From Nitrospirae bacterium RBG_16_43_11 (GTDB lineage Bacteria > Nitrospirota > 9FT-COMBO-42-15 > HDB-SIOI813): DNA of 45,195 nucleotides. This document shows positions 33,473-43,171 of the stretch, piece by piece. The notes beneath the pieces were generated by a model that saw only the letters and a program-made list of their open reading frames with translations, was not told where the DNA came from and did not search any database. The translations under genes and the position numbers were made by a program. The DNA is taken from positions 1 through 45,195 of the forward strand of contig MHEI01000088.1 in the NCBI GenBank assembly GCA_001805165.1, in the 5' to 3' direction. Each line of letters opens with the position of its first letter. Positions within the stretch are counted from its first letter, which is position 1.

Positions 33473-34915
33473 ATGTCATCTATTTTGAGACGAACATTCA
33501 ATAACATATTCTGGCTTTTTATCGGGGAAGTCTGTGCCAAGGGGGTTGTATTTCTTACGACGCTCTATCTTGCAAGAGTGCTTGGAATTGATGGTTTTGG
33601 AAAATTCTCACTTGCGCTTGCTATGAGTACCTACATGTGGATCTTTGTGGACATGGGGATTACCGGATATGGTACAAGAGAGATTGCACGGGATCGGGAG
33701 AAGATTTCAGAAATTTTCAGGATACTTAATTCACTAAGGCTTGTACTGGCAGTTGTTTCTTTCTTAATCTTAATTATATTTCTTCACATATTGAATATCC
33801 CTTTAGACATGAGGATGATACTGCTTGCAGGAGGTTTCTATGTAATAGCATATGCCCTGTCACCTGACTGGGTGCTGCGTGGGATAGAGCGTATGGAATA
33901 TATTGCACTGGGTAATGCCGTAATGAGTATTGTTTTTTTGCTGACAGTTTATTTATTTGTCAGAGCCCCTGACGATACTGTTTCAGCAGTTCTTTACAGG
34001 TCATTCTCATTCCTTCTGGGAAGCTTTGTTGCATTAATTATCCTTAAAAGGACTATGAATGTATGGTATGCCTTTGAGATATCTTTATCAAAGTGGTTGT
34101 TTCACTTAAGGGAGTCATTTTACTTTGCTGTAAACGGCGGATTGAATAATATTGCCATGTATATACCTGTCTTTTTCCTTGGGCTTTGGGCTGCTATGGA
34201 GGATGTGGGTATATTTTCCGCACCTCAGAGGGCTATTGTCCTGATTATAAATACAGTGGCAGTCATACAGGTGGCCTCATATCCTGTAATGTCAAACCTC
34301 TATGTTTCTGACAAATATAAATTTTATCTTATTCATAAGACTATTGAGAGAGTAATGTTGTATATAGGTCTCCCTATAGGTGTAATGGGGATGATATTGA
34401 GTAAGGAAATAATTTCTACTCTGTACGGTAATATGTATGAAACAAGCTCTGCCATATTCAGAGTGATGATATGGATAGTCCCCCTGACTTTTCTAAGGTC
34501 TAATTACGGGAGGACATTATTAAGCGCAGGTTTCCACAGGTTTAATATGTTTGCAACCGGAAGCGGCGCAGTTGTAACTATTCTTCTATGTATTCTCTTT
34601 ATACCGACATACAGGGGTACAGGTGCTGCTATATCCGTCCTGGCCGGTGAGGCTGTGATTCTGATAATAATGGGAGTGATGTTTGGTATTAAACTATATC
34701 GCTCATATCCATTTGATGTCTTTTTTATTAAGATTGTGATTGCAAGTATCACTGCCGGCTTGATAGTCAGAATAGCAGACTTGCCACTGTTTTATTCTGC
34801 AGTCCTGGGAGTAATACTCTACTTTGGTATCTCTTTCTTTCTTGGAATTATTACCGTTGGGATGATCAGGGATATATGCAGCAGAATAATTCAACGCAGG
34901 GTTGGAATAGTATAA
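33473..34915 (+). CDS. Wzx-type polysaccharide flippase (MOP superfamily)
   Basis: 480 residues with about twelve to fourteen helices. The opening FNNIFWLFIGEVCAKGVVFL, LARVLGIDGFGKFSLALA and VDMGITGYGTREIARDR is the classical N-terminal pattern of polysaccharide flippases. ALSPDWVLRGIERMEYIA and LSAGFHRFNMFATG are also conserved features. It moves lipid-linked repeat units across the inner membrane for periplasmic polymerisation. It starts 15 bases after the TPR gene; a weak AGGTT site is present. Confidence 0.9.
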   Translation: MSSILRRTFNNIFWLFIGEVCAKGVVFLTTLYLARVLGIDGFGKFSLALAMSTYMWIFVDMGITGYGTREIARDREKISEIFRILNSLRLVLAVVSFLILIIFLHILNIPLDMRMILLAGGFYVIAYALSPDWVLRGIERMEYIALGNAVMSIVFLLTVYLFVRAPDDTVSAVLYRSFSFLLGSFVALIILKRTMNVWYAFEISLSKWLFHLRESFYFAVNGGLNNIAMYIPVFFLGLWAAMEDVGIFSAPQRAIVLIINTVAVIQVASYPVMSNLYVSDKYKFYLIHKTIERVMLYIGLPIGVMGMILSKEIISTLYGNMYETSSAIFRVMIWIVPLTFLRSNYGRTLLSAGFHRFNMFATGSGAVVTILLCILFIPTYRGTGAAISVLAGEAVILIIMGVMFGIKLYRSYPFDVFFIKIVIASITAGLIVRIADLPLFYSAVLGVILYFGISFFLGIITVGMIRDICSRIIQRRVGIV

Positions 34916-34917
34916 AT

Positions 34918-35820
34918 ATGTTCGTAAAGCCCAACTTCTTTATTGTAGGTGCAGCCAGGTCCGGCACATCCTCATTAGCCTATAACCTTGGACAACACCC
35001 TGATATATATATATCACCCATAAAGGAACCATTTTATTTTGTATCGGACTTTGGTCTGAATGATTTTGATGAGTATATATCACTTTTCAAGGATGCCGGC
35101 GATGCAAGGGCCGTAGGAGAGGCATCAACAGGGTATTTATTCGATGAGCACGCACCTGTTGCAATACATGAATTGTTTCCTGATGCAAAGATTATTGTTA
35201 TCCTCCGAAATCCCGTGGATATGGCCTTTTCTTACTGGCGATTTACACAGATTGCCGGGAATGAGTCAAAGAGTTTTGAGGAAGCCACAAGCGATGAGGA
35301 GAGAAGATATAGAAAGACAGAGGAGTTCAAGCGTAAGGCCCTCAACTGGTGGGCAATGTACCTATACATAGAGAGGGCGATGTATTTCTCTCAGGTGAAG
35401 AGGTATATTAATATATTTGGTCGTGGTAAAGTCAGGGTCTATATATTTGAAGATTTTATTAAACGGATAGAGGAATTATACAAAGACCTGTTTGCATTTC
35501 TTGATGTCGATGCCAATTTTACTCCCGACTATTCGGTTAAGAACGAAGGCGGTGATATCCATTCCCAATTCTTAAAGAAGCTGAGAGACCGCAAGTATCC
35601 ATTTATCAAGAAACTATTCCCAGTAACCTTCAGAGTAAAATTAAAGAGCCGTCTTTTAGACGTCAACAGAAAAAAGGACGAAAAGATTATTATGAACACA
35701 GAAACACGGAGGCGGCTGGAGGTCTTCTTCGAAGAGGATATAAGAAGTCTTGAGCAGTTATTAGGATACCGTATCGAGGCATGGAAGAAAAAAGAACAGC
35801 AAGTTATCAGCCCCTTTTAA
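34918..35820 (+). CDS. Sulfotransferase (PAPS-dependent)
   Basis: About 300 residues. FFIVGAARSGTSSLAYNL contains the 5'-phosphosulfate loop; IIVILRNPVDMAFSYW is the 3'-phosphate loop with Arg and the following Ser of the family. PIKEPFYF and VYIFEDFIK match typical sulfotransferase features. The reaction transfers sulfate from PAPS to a hydroxyl (or amine) of a sugar. No PAPS-synthesis genes are in the window. ATG 34918 directly follows the flippase stop; the longer frame (34876) would overlap it. Likely sulfates the surface glycan, together with the enzyme at 42143. Confidence 0.85.
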   Translation: MFVKPNFFIVGAARSGTSSLAYNLGQHPDIYISPIKEPFYFVSDFGLNDFDEYISLFKDAGDARAVGEASTGYLFDEHAPVAIHELFPDAKIIVILRNPVDMAFSYWRFTQIAGNESKSFEEATSDEERRYRKTEEFKRKALNWWAMYLYIERAMYFSQVKRYINIFGRGKVRVYIFEDFIKRIEELYKDLFAFLDVDANFTPDYSVKNEGGDIHSQFLKKLRDRKYPFIKKLFPVTFRVKLKSRLLDVNRKKDEKIIMNTETRRRLEVFFEEDIRSLEQLLGYRIEAWKKKEQQVISPF

Positions 35821-36896
35821 TAAGCAGGCGTGATCTCCTGAAGATTATTGCGGTTAATTTGATGATTCTGGGCTATGATGCTCGAATGGTCGCATCGAAG
35901 ATTCCTGTTCCAAAGGGTATTTATGCGGTAACCAATACTGCAAACTGGATTATGGAGGATGGAAAAAGAAGAAACCTTTTTGAGATAGATTTTGTAGATG
36001 GAGTCACAAATTATACAAGGTGGGCTGAGATAGAGAAAGAAGAGGGTAGTTATGACTGGAAGTCTTTTGAACGGATGATAAAAGAGGCTGCTGATAACAA
36101 TAAGAAGTTATCCTACAATATCATAAGTGGAAATCACGCACCTGACTGGGTATATAACAAGGCAGGAGTTCACGGTTATGAATACTTTAATTCCCGCAAA
36201 AACAAAAGGGTGAGAACTTACCTGCCATGGGTTGAGTCAGGTAAGAACCGTGCACTGAATTCAGGGTTACTTAAAATATGGGATAAAACCATTTTATCTT
36301 TTGCAAAACATCTTCATAATCATCCACTGAAAGATAGCATAGCATATGTCGCTATTACAGGAGGGCCGACCAGTAACGGACTTGAGATCATCTGGGCTGC
36401 AAGCGATTACAATGAATTCAGCAAACTGAACTGGGATGAGGAGGTTGAAGGACTCTTTATCCATTTCTGGATGAAAGTAATTGATATCTTCATGGAGTAT
36501 ATGCCGGATGTACCTCTGGGGCTGGCATTTACTGATCTCTTTGGGGTTAACATGTTTGGCATAAGCAGAAGAAATATCGAAATTTCCAAAACGATAGTTG
36601 ACTATGCATTAAAGGTATCTAAAATTCATAATGCTACTGTTGTGCCTATGGGCCTGTGGCTGGGCAATATAGACCCGGATGATCTGAGAAACCATCCGCT
36701 GGTGAGACTTATCCGTTCATTTAATGTCTCCTTTGCCTTACAGGGCGGTTTGAGCACATTGCATAAAAAAGACATGGAGAAGATGCTTTCTCTGGCAGAG
36801 GATATAAAGTCTTCATGGATTGAATTATGGCACAGCGACATTCTGAATGAGGATTATTCCAGGATTATAAAAGACACAAGACGTAGAATCAGTTGA
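35781..36896 (+). CDS. Tat-exported glycoside hydrolase-like (TIM-barrel) protein
   Basis: 371 residues. The N-terminus has SRRDLLKIIAVNLMILG, a twin-arginine signal, so export of a folded protein is likely. The mature part begins PKGIYAVTN and has the feel of a retaining-glycosidase barrel: YTRWAEIEKEEGSYDWKSFE, SGNHAPDWVY, IAYVAITGGPTSNGLEI and SSWIELWHSD, with candidate acidic residues at strand ends. The exact family is not recognised and the catalytic pair is not certain. Such enzymes in EPS loci trim or clear glycan in the periplasm (compare PslG). The gene overlaps the sulfotransferase by 40 bases. Confidence 0.65.
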   Translation: MEEKRTASYQPLLISRRDLLKIIAVNLMILGYDARMVASKIPVPKGIYAVTNTANWIMEDGKRRNLFEIDFVDGVTNYTRWAEIEKEEGSYDWKSFERMIKEAADNNKKLSYNIISGNHAPDWVYNKAGVHGYEYFNSRKNKRVRTYLPWVESGKNRALNSGLLKIWDKTILSFAKHLHNHPLKDSIAYVAITGGPTSNGLEIIWAASDYNEFSKLNWDEEVEGLFIHFWMKVIDIFMEYMPDVPLGLAFTDLFGVNMFGISRRNIEISKTIVDYALKVSKIHNATVVPMGLWLGNIDPDDLRNHPLVRLIRSFNVSFALQGGLSTLHKKDMEKMLSLAEDIKSSWIELWHSDILNEDYSRIIKDTRRRIS

Positions 36897-36921
36897 AGCA
36901 GCCAGGGCAGGGATTTTGGAT

Positions 36922-38187
36922 ATGAGCATATTGATTGTTAATTTATTGTTCTTAAGTATTTTATTTTGTTACGCAATTGTATCTAATAAAAACAAACAGT
37001 TTTATCTGTTTTCTCCATTTTGCTTTCCCTTTATCAACTTTGCAATTTATTATTTATTGCCGTCCACCGTAAATTATTTTTTTAAAGAAAGTAAAGAGAT
37101 TAGAATACATCATATCTTGTATTTTCTGGGCATATTATCCTTTCTGTCAGGGGTTTCTTTATCAAAGAAAATTATTACAACAAAAGAATATGATTTAACA
37201 GTAAGACCCGGTTTTATCAAAGCGAAAAATATCCCTCTCTGGTTATTCTATTCCATCGGGGTTGCATTACTAACCATTTATGGGATCTGGTCAGGTGTGA
37301 CAGATGGGCTGCTGTCAGGACGCAATATTGATGGGTTGAGGAGAAGCGCCGAGATTGGAAAGGGTTTCATAAAAGAACCAGGCTTGTACTTAACGAGCAT
37401 ATCCGGCCTGTGGCTCATAGGAAATTATCTTAACCCGGTACACAGGAGTCTTTTCGGTTTAAAGGGTATTTTTGTGATGTTATTTGCTTCGATATTTATC
37501 TTCTTTACTGTGGGGCACAAATTGGCATCTCTCCTTCCTCTATTAGTCATGACTGGTCTATATAATAAGTACAAACCCCTTTCCAGTATTAAAATGCTTG
37601 CTATAGGCTTATTTTTCTTTTTACTGATAGGTATGATAAATATCGTGAGGGTAGGAGAGATAAAAGGCCCAATTGGTTCAATACTAATAAATAAATCTAT
37701 CATCGTTTCTTATGCATATGATTTCAATTACGTTCCGATAGTCAACAGTGTCTACAAAGGTAAAATAGATCTCCAGTATGGCAGAGAGTATTTACAGGAC
37801 GCACTTTTATTCGTCCCGCGATTTCTTTATGCTAATAAGCCGGTAAGCTTTGATTATTTCTTAAAAGAGATGACTCACTCGACATTTAAAGGGGGGGGAT
37901 TGCCTCCGACCACTATCGGTAGTTTGTTTCTTAACTTTGGATTCACAGGCGTTATCTTCGGCATGCTACTGATCGGATTTGGTTATAACTATCTATTTTA
38001 TTTATATCTGCGTGCCACCTATGCAAAGGCTGTTATCCTGCTGTTCATTATGTATTATATCATGCGGCCATCCCAGTTTTTTGGGCATACTATTGTCTTT
38101 ATAGTTTTCATATTTGTTATCGCCCTGGCAAGTCATTTTATGTATGAAGTTGCACTTTCAAGGAAAGAGAGGGAAAGTGGAATCTGA
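36922..38187 (+). CDS. Wzy-type O-antigen / oligosaccharide repeat-unit polymerase
   Basis: 421 residues with about eleven to twelve helices and no Wzy_C motif. Periplasmic loops are charged: SGRNIDGLRRSAEIGKG and, late, ARPFLY-like FVPRFLYANKPVSFDYFL with GGGLPPTTIGSLFLNFG. The latter, a Pro-Pro-Thr-x-x-Gly loop after a long hydrophobic run, is shared by oligosaccharide repeat-unit polymerases. It probably polymerises the units flipped by Wzx. An in-frame TTG at 36916 precedes ATG 36922, which has a GGGCAGGG site. Base composition appears lower in GC than its neighbours. Confidence 0.75.
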   Translation: MSILIVNLLFLSILFCYAIVSNKNKQFYLFSPFCFPFINFAIYYLLPSTVNYFFKESKEIRIHHILYFLGILSFLSGVSLSKKIITTKEYDLTVRPGFIKAKNIPLWLFYSIGVALLTIYGIWSGVTDGLLSGRNIDGLRRSAEIGKGFIKEPGLYLTSISGLWLIGNYLNPVHRSLFGLKGIFVMLFASIFIFFTVGHKLASLLPLLVMTGLYNKYKPLSSIKMLAIGLFFFLLIGMINIVRVGEIKGPIGSILINKSIIVSYAYDFNYVPIVNSVYKGKIDLQYGREYLQDALLFVPRFLYANKPVSFDYFLKEMTHSTFKGGGLPPTTIGSLFLNFGFTGVIFGMLLIGFGYNYLFYLYLRATYAKAVILLFIMYYIMRPSQFFGHTIVFIVFIFVIALASHFMYEVALSRKERESGI

Positions 38188-38992
38188 CGCACGTTTTGAA
38201 TTCGGTAAGAATTGGAGTCGTTATCTCTCTGTGCTGAACGATGATCGTATTGCTGCGGCGGAGGATTCGTTGAAAGAGATATTTGATGTTAATACCCTCG
38301 AAGGTAAAACTTTTCTTGATATCGGTTCTGGAAGCGGTCTTTTTTCTCTAGCTGCGATGAGATTAGGGGCAGCAAAGGTTCATTCATTTGATTATGATCC
38401 TGAAAGTGTAGCGTGTACGAAGAAATTAAAGAGAATATATTTTAAAGATGCACATAGTTGGTCTATTGAGGAGGGTTCTGTCCTGGACAGGAATTATCTC
38501 TCAAAATTAGGGGGATGGGATGTTGTTTATTCATATGGTGTGTTACATCACACCGGAGCAATGTGGCAGGCTTTGGAGAACATAGTCCCTCTTGTTAAAA
38601 GAGGGGGGAAGTTATATATAGCGATATACAACAAGCAGCGATTCATGACACCGGTCTGGACAAAGATAAAAAAGTCCTATGTTAAAGGCAACTCTATCAC
38701 GAGGTTTTGGTTACTTGTTATATTTATCAGTTATTTTGTCCTAAGAGGTGTTATAGTTGATATGATCCGGATGCGCAACCCTCTACTTCGGTATAAAGAG
38801 AAGAAGTTCCAGCGAGGGATGAGTATGTTCTACGATTACATAGACTGGATCGGTGGATACCCCTTTGAGACTGCACGGCCTGAAGAAATCTTCGTTTTCT
38901 ACAGGAAGCGTGGTTTTATATTAGAAAAACTTACAACATATTATGGTGGTTTTGGAAACAATGAATATCTTTTTTCCCAAAATGCAGATTAG
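38177..38992 (+). CDS. SAM-dependent class I methyltransferase
   Basis: About 271 residues. The SAM motif is TFLDIGSGSGLFSLAA, with HSFDYDPESV for the acidic ribose contact and DVVYSYGVLHHTGAMW as motif post-I. A C-terminal hydrophobic patch (FWLLVIFISYFVL) suggests membrane contact. It likely methylates a sugar hydroxyl of the repeat unit or a lipid-linked intermediate; the substrate is unknown. GTG 38177 follows a strong GAGAGG site and overlaps the polymerase by 11 bases. ATG 38144 is an alternative, but it lacks a ribosome site and would overlap more. Confidence 0.8.
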   Translation: MESDARFEFGKNWSRYLSVLNDDRIAAAEDSLKEIFDVNTLEGKTFLDIGSGSGLFSLAAMRLGAAKVHSFDYDPESVACTKKLKRIYFKDAHSWSIEEGSVLDRNYLSKLGGWDVVYSYGVLHHTGAMWQALENIVPLVKRGGKLYIAIYNKQRFMTPVWTKIKKSYVKGNSITRFWLLVIFISYFVLRGVIVDMIRMRNPLLRYKEKKFQRGMSMFYDYIDWIGGYPFETARPEEIFVFYRKRGFILEKLTTYYGGFGNNEYLFSQNAD

Positions 38993-39003
38993 GATAATTT
39001 AAT

Positions 39004-40929
39004 ATGTGCAGAATTGCCGGTTTCTGGGATTTCAATTATAAGAATGATTACGATATAAGAAAGACCATGGATGAGATGCGTGATACCATGAGCTATGGCG
39101 GACCAGATGATGCAGGAAGTTATACAGATAAAAACCATCCCCTTGCCTTAGGCCACCGTCGGCTCTCTATCCTTGACCTCTCTCCCCTTGGTCATCAGCC
39201 AATGGGCACTGAAGATGAGAGTTTATGTATAACCTATAATGGTGAGGTTTATAACTTCCGGGAGATAAAGGAGAGACTCGAAAGGAAAGGGTATAAGTTT
39301 AAAAGCAGGAGTGATACAGAAGTTATTTTAAAGGCCTATGAAGAAGACAGAATGGATTGCCTGCTCAACTTCAGGGGCATGTGGGCCTTTGCAATTTGGG
39401 ATAGAAACAGGGAGAAACTTATACTATGCAGAGACAGGGTCGGGATAAAACCCCTGTACTGGTATTATAAAGATGGATTATTCATGTTTACATCAGAACT
39501 TAAGGCCTTTCATAAGCATCCTAAATTCAGAAAGAGTCTGGATTTTAATTCCCTTGCCCTGTACTTACAGCTTGGTTACATAACAGCGCCGTACACAATT
39601 TTTAAAGATACTCATAAACTCCAGCCAGGTTATTACTTGGAGATTGATAACAAGATGAACATAAGACAAACAAAATACTGGGATGTGGAAGATTCCTACA
39701 GAGAAGGTGAATATCTTCAAAATAGTGGATACCGGGATAGGCTATCTGAAAATGAAATAACAGATGAACTTGAGTCTATCCTGACAGAAAGTTGCACGCT
39801 CAGAATGATATCAGATGTCCCGATTGGAATATTTTTGAGTGGCGGGACAGACTCATCAGTTGTAACAGCTTTACTGCAAAGAAGCAGTCCAGAGACGATA
39901 AAGACATTCACAATAGGATTTCATGAAAAGGCTTACAACGAGGCAGGGTGGGCGAAGAAGGTTTCAGACCATTTGAGAACGGATCACACAGAACTTTACT
40001 GCACGGCTGATGAGGTTTCCGGGATAATTCAGAAATTACCTGAAATGTATGACGAACCCTTTGGAGACAGTTCCGCGATACCCACGTATCTGCTATCAAA
40101 GCTGGCAAGAAGTAAGGTTAAAGTTTCCCTCTCCGCAGATGGAGGAGATGAGCTTTTCTGCGGATATACCAAATATAATGTGGTCAACATTGTCCGTAAG
40201 ATTTCAAAAATGCCATTTATGAATACACTGAATAAGGCTTTTGATCTATTATCTCCGGAAATGGCATTTAATATATATAATACGTTTAAACCCTTTTTCC
40301 CGAAATATAATGATTTCAAGGACAAATATAAACTAATCAAAAGCATGCTGAATACAGAGGATGTGATAAAGCAAAATATATTTATGAGCAGTGTCTTTAT
40401 GGATGAAGACCTGAAAGAACTTGGCATACAGAATAGGTATCCCTTTTTAAGTCATTCTGATAAATATGATTGTTTGACATCTATGATGATCTTTGATTCC
40501 ATGACCTATCTGCCGGATGATATCATGGTAAAGGTGGACAGGGCAAGTATGAATGTGGCTCTTGAAGTGAGAGAACCCTTGCTGGATCATAAGATCCTGG
40601 AGTATATGGCAAGGGTCCCAATAACATATAAGTACCGGAATGGTATTGGCAAATATATTCTGAAGAAGATCTTATATAAATATGTCCCAGGAAACTTAGT
40701 GAACAGGCCCAAACAAGGGTTTACTGTACCCATTTATGCGTTGTTTAAGAACGACTTGGAAATACTTTATAAAGAATACCTGAATGAGAAAAGGCTTAAT
40801 AGAGAAGGAATTTTTAATGCAAAGGCCGTTGGGTTCATTTTAAAAGGCTCTATCAGTGATAGGGGAATCAATCATAATAAGCTATGGACACTCCTGATGT
40901 TTGAGATGTGGAAAGAAAAGTGGATATGA
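39004..40929 (+). CDS. asnB: Asparagine synthase (glutamine-hydrolysing)-like amidotransferase
   Basis: 641 residues, full length. The N-terminal Ntn domain starts with MCRIAG (catalytic Cys2), then GHRRLSILD, YNGEVYNF and RSDTE. The synthase half has the ATP-pyrophosphatase motif FLSGGTDSS and SADGGDELFCGY. The usual HRGPD near residue 35 is SYGGPD, an Arg-to-Gly change seen, as I recall, in EPS-associated members. In such loci the enzyme is thought to amidate a sugar uronate or another acceptor; free asparagine synthesis is also possible. AGGA lies 9 bases upstream of ATG 39004. Confidence 0.9.
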   Translation: MCRIAGFWDFNYKNDYDIRKTMDEMRDTMSYGGPDDAGSYTDKNHPLALGHRRLSILDLSPLGHQPMGTEDESLCITYNGEVYNFREIKERLERKGYKFKSRSDTEVILKAYEEDRMDCLLNFRGMWAFAIWDRNREKLILCRDRVGIKPLYWYYKDGLFMFTSELKAFHKHPKFRKSLDFNSLALYLQLGYITAPYTIFKDTHKLQPGYYLEIDNKMNIRQTKYWDVEDSYREGEYLQNSGYRDRLSENEITDELESILTESCTLRMISDVPIGIFLSGGTDSSVVTALLQRSSPETIKTFTIGFHEKAYNEAGWAKKVSDHLRTDHTELYCTADEVSGIIQKLPEMYDEPFGDSSAIPTYLLSKLARSKVKVSLSADGGDELFCGYTKYNVVNIVRKISKMPFMNTLNKAFDLLSPEMAFNIYNTFKPFFPKYNDFKDKYKLIKSMLNTEDVIKQNIFMSSVFMDEDLKELGIQNRYPFLSHSDKYDCLTSMMIFDSMTYLPDDIMVKVDRASMNVALEVREPLLDHKILEYMARVPITYKYRNGIGKYILKKILYKYVPGNLVNRPKQGFTVPIYALFKNDLEILYKEYLNEKRLNREGIFNAKAVGFILKGSISDRGINHNKLWTLLMFEMWKEKWI

Positions 40930-42173
40930 GGATACTCTTTGCGAATAACTTTCTCTATGAGCGCGGGGGGGCCGAGAAATCCCTGTTTGATACCGCACGT
41001 TTGTTGGAAGAAAATGGGCATAATATCTTTTTTTTCTCCTCCAAATTTAAAGAGAATGTTTCCTATACATATGAAAAATATTTTACGTCTGATATTGACT
41101 ATCAGTCACACTCTATTGTTGATAAGTTAAAATCGTTATCAAAGATTTATTACAATCTTGAGTCTAACAGAAAGGTAAATAAGTTACTCAAAGAAATAGG
41201 GGATATAGATATCGCCCATATGAATAATATTATGTACAGAGTGGGGGTATCAATAGTCAGAACATTTAAAGAAAAGAGTATTCCAGTGGTGTATCACTTA
41301 AGAGATTACAACTTGATGTGCGGTGCGATAAATCTGACGGCTAATGGTGAGATATGTGAGGGGTGCAAAGACTACAACTTTTCAAATGTATTGAAAGAAA
41401 GGTGCAAGGGCGGATTTACAGGGAGCCTTGCTATCTATACATCAATGGTATTTTATCATAAGATTATGGATATCTTTAAAGATGTTGATATATTTATATC
41501 CCCGAGCAATTTTATGAAGACGAAATATCATGAGTTGGGATTTAATAAAAATATCGAAGTGCTTCCAAACTTTATAAACATGGAAGATTTTGAACCATGC
41601 TATAAGGATGATGGTTCTTATGTCTATTTTGGCAGACTTGCACCAGAGAAGGGTATATACACCCTGTTAAACATTTGCAAGAGACTCCCTGCGCATAAAT
41701 TTAAGATCATAGGTGCCGGCCCTCTGGAAGAACATTGTAAAAGTTTTATTACAGAAAACAATCTGACAAATGTCAGATTCCTTGGATATATGAGAGGCAA
41801 AAGACTATATGACGAGATAAAACTGTCCAGAGCCTCGATAGTTCCGAGTGAATGGTATGAAAACAATTCCAAGTCCATAATGGAATCCATGGCACTGGGA
41901 AAGCCTGTTATAGCCTCCCGAATCGGTGGAAACCCTGAATTGGTAACAGAGCGTGAGAATGGATATCTGTTTGAACCCTTTAATGAAGAAGACCTTGTTG
42001 ATAAACTGATGATGGCAGAGAAGGAAAGAGAATGGGAGGATATGGGAAAAAGGGGCCGTGAGATAATTGAAAGGTATTATAATCCACAAATTTATTATGA
42101 AAGATTAATAGGTATTTATGAAAAGATAGCAGGCGGGAAACAGTGTCATCAGATAAGACCCACTTTTTCATAA
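40926..42173 (+). CDS. Family 4 glycosyltransferase with internal Cys motif
   Basis: 415 residues, GT-B. RILFANNFLYERGGAEKSLF opens the acceptor domain with its GG-Glu turn. A Cys-rich segment, CGAINL then ICEGCKDYNF and ERCKGG, is typical of a GT4 subgroup in capsule and EPS loci and may bind a metal or be structural. The C-terminal domain has YFGRLAPEKGIYTLL, KIIGAGPLEEHCK, RFLGYMRGKRLYDEIK and the EX7E-like region ENNSKSIMESMALGKPVIA. ATG 40926 overlaps the stop of the amidotransferase (ATGA); an earlier in-frame start at 40908 is less likely. Confidence 0.87.
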   Translation: MRILFANNFLYERGGAEKSLFDTARLLEENGHNIFFFSSKFKENVSYTYEKYFTSDIDYQSHSIVDKLKSLSKIYYNLESNRKVNKLLKEIGDIDIAHMNNIMYRVGVSIVRTFKEKSIPVVYHLRDYNLMCGAINLTANGEICEGCKDYNFSNVLKERCKGGFTGSLAIYTSMVFYHKIMDIFKDVDIFISPSNFMKTKYHELGFNKNIEVLPNFINMEDFEPCYKDDGSYVYFGRLAPEKGIYTLLNICKRLPAHKFKIIGAGPLEEHCKSFITENNLTNVRFLGYMRGKRLYDEIKLSRASIVPSEWYENNSKSIMESMALGKPVIASRIGGNPELVTERENGYLFEPFNEEDLVDKLMMAEKEREWEDMGKRGREIIERYYNPQIYYERLIGIYEKIAGGKQCHQIRPTFS

Positions 42174-43156
42174 TTGGTGCACAGCGTTCTGGGACGACAC
42201 TATTGCGCCTTTTGCTTAATGCACATTCACAGGTGGCCATCCCGGAGGATGGGACATTCTGGATGCCCTTGATACGGGCTCATCACAGCAATCCCCATAA
42301 GCCTATACGCGGAAGGTTACTAAGCAATCATATTGAATATCTCAGGAAAAATGACCAGGTAAAAAAATGGAAACTTGATATAGATCATCTTCTTGAAGAG
42401 TTCCTTTTCACAGGTGAAGCAACCTTGAAAGAACTGATAGAGTCTTTTTATGTCGAATTTGCAAAAAAGAATAATAAAATATTCTGGGGAGATAAATCAC
42501 CGAGTTTCTTCAGGAAGGTAAAAGAACTGTCAGAAATCTTTCCAACTGCCAAATTCATTCATATCATAAGAGATGGCCGTGACGTCTACCTGAGTATGCG
42601 TGACAGGCTAGCTGGAAGGAGGAATGTTGCCGTCGCTGCCATGGAATGGAAATATAAAATGCATAAAGCGCGTCAATCGTTATCTCAGTTACCATCAGAC
42701 AGGTGGCTTGAAGTAAAATATGAAGATACATTAAAGGCTCCTGAGCCCGGAATTAAAGATATCTGTAATTTTCTCGGGATAGATTATGAAGAAACAATGC
42801 TGGACTTCTGGAAATCAAGTCATAAATTCGTGGATAATTACCATTCAGACCTCATATTTAAGCCGATATCGTTAAGCCCGGTTGAAAAGTGGAAGAAGGA
42901 GATGACGGACGGCGATAATAGGATATTCGAGTATATCGCTGGTGATATGCTCGAAAATTGCAGATATGAAGTTACCAGCATGGGAAGGTTCACCAACTAC
43001 TGCAAGGTCAAGGCTCTTGGGATGCTTTATACTGGGTTGCCGAGGAGGGGTATTCAGGTGTTACATACGGCATTGGTTTTGCAATTATCATCCCTCCTGG
43101 GTCTTAAGACCAGCATGGCCGGAGGTGAAGTCAAACCGGATGGGAAAAGTGCATAG
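42143..43156 (+). CDS. Second sulfotransferase (PAPS-dependent)
   Basis: 337 residues. FFIIGAQRSGTTLLRLLLN is the 5'-phosphosulfate loop, IHIIRDGRDVYLSM the 3'-phosphate loop, and LEVKYEDTLKAP and SPVEKWKKEM late family motifs. It belongs to a different subgroup from the enzyme at 34918: about 37 residues longer with a distinct C-terminus. Together they suggest two sulfation positions or acceptors. The start is GTG 42143 with a GGCGGG site, overlapping the GT4 gene by 31 bases. Confidence 0.87.
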   Translation: MSSDKTHFFIIGAQRSGTTLLRLLLNAHSQVAIPEDGTFWMPLIRAHHSNPHKPIRGRLLSNHIEYLRKNDQVKKWKLDIDHLLEEFLFTGEATLKELIESFYVEFAKKNNKIFWGDKSPSFFRKVKELSEIFPTAKFIHIIRDGRDVYLSMRDRLAGRRNVAVAAMEWKYKMHKARQSLSQLPSDRWLEVKYEDTLKAPEPGIKDICNFLGIDYEETMLDFWKSSHKFVDNYHSDLIFKPISLSPVEKWKKEMTDGDNRIFEYIAGDMLENCRYEVTSMGRFTNYCKVKALGMLYTGLPRRGIQVLHTALVLQLSSLLGLKTSMAGGEVKPDGKSA

Positions 43157-43171
43157 TAACTGGAGGGGCCG

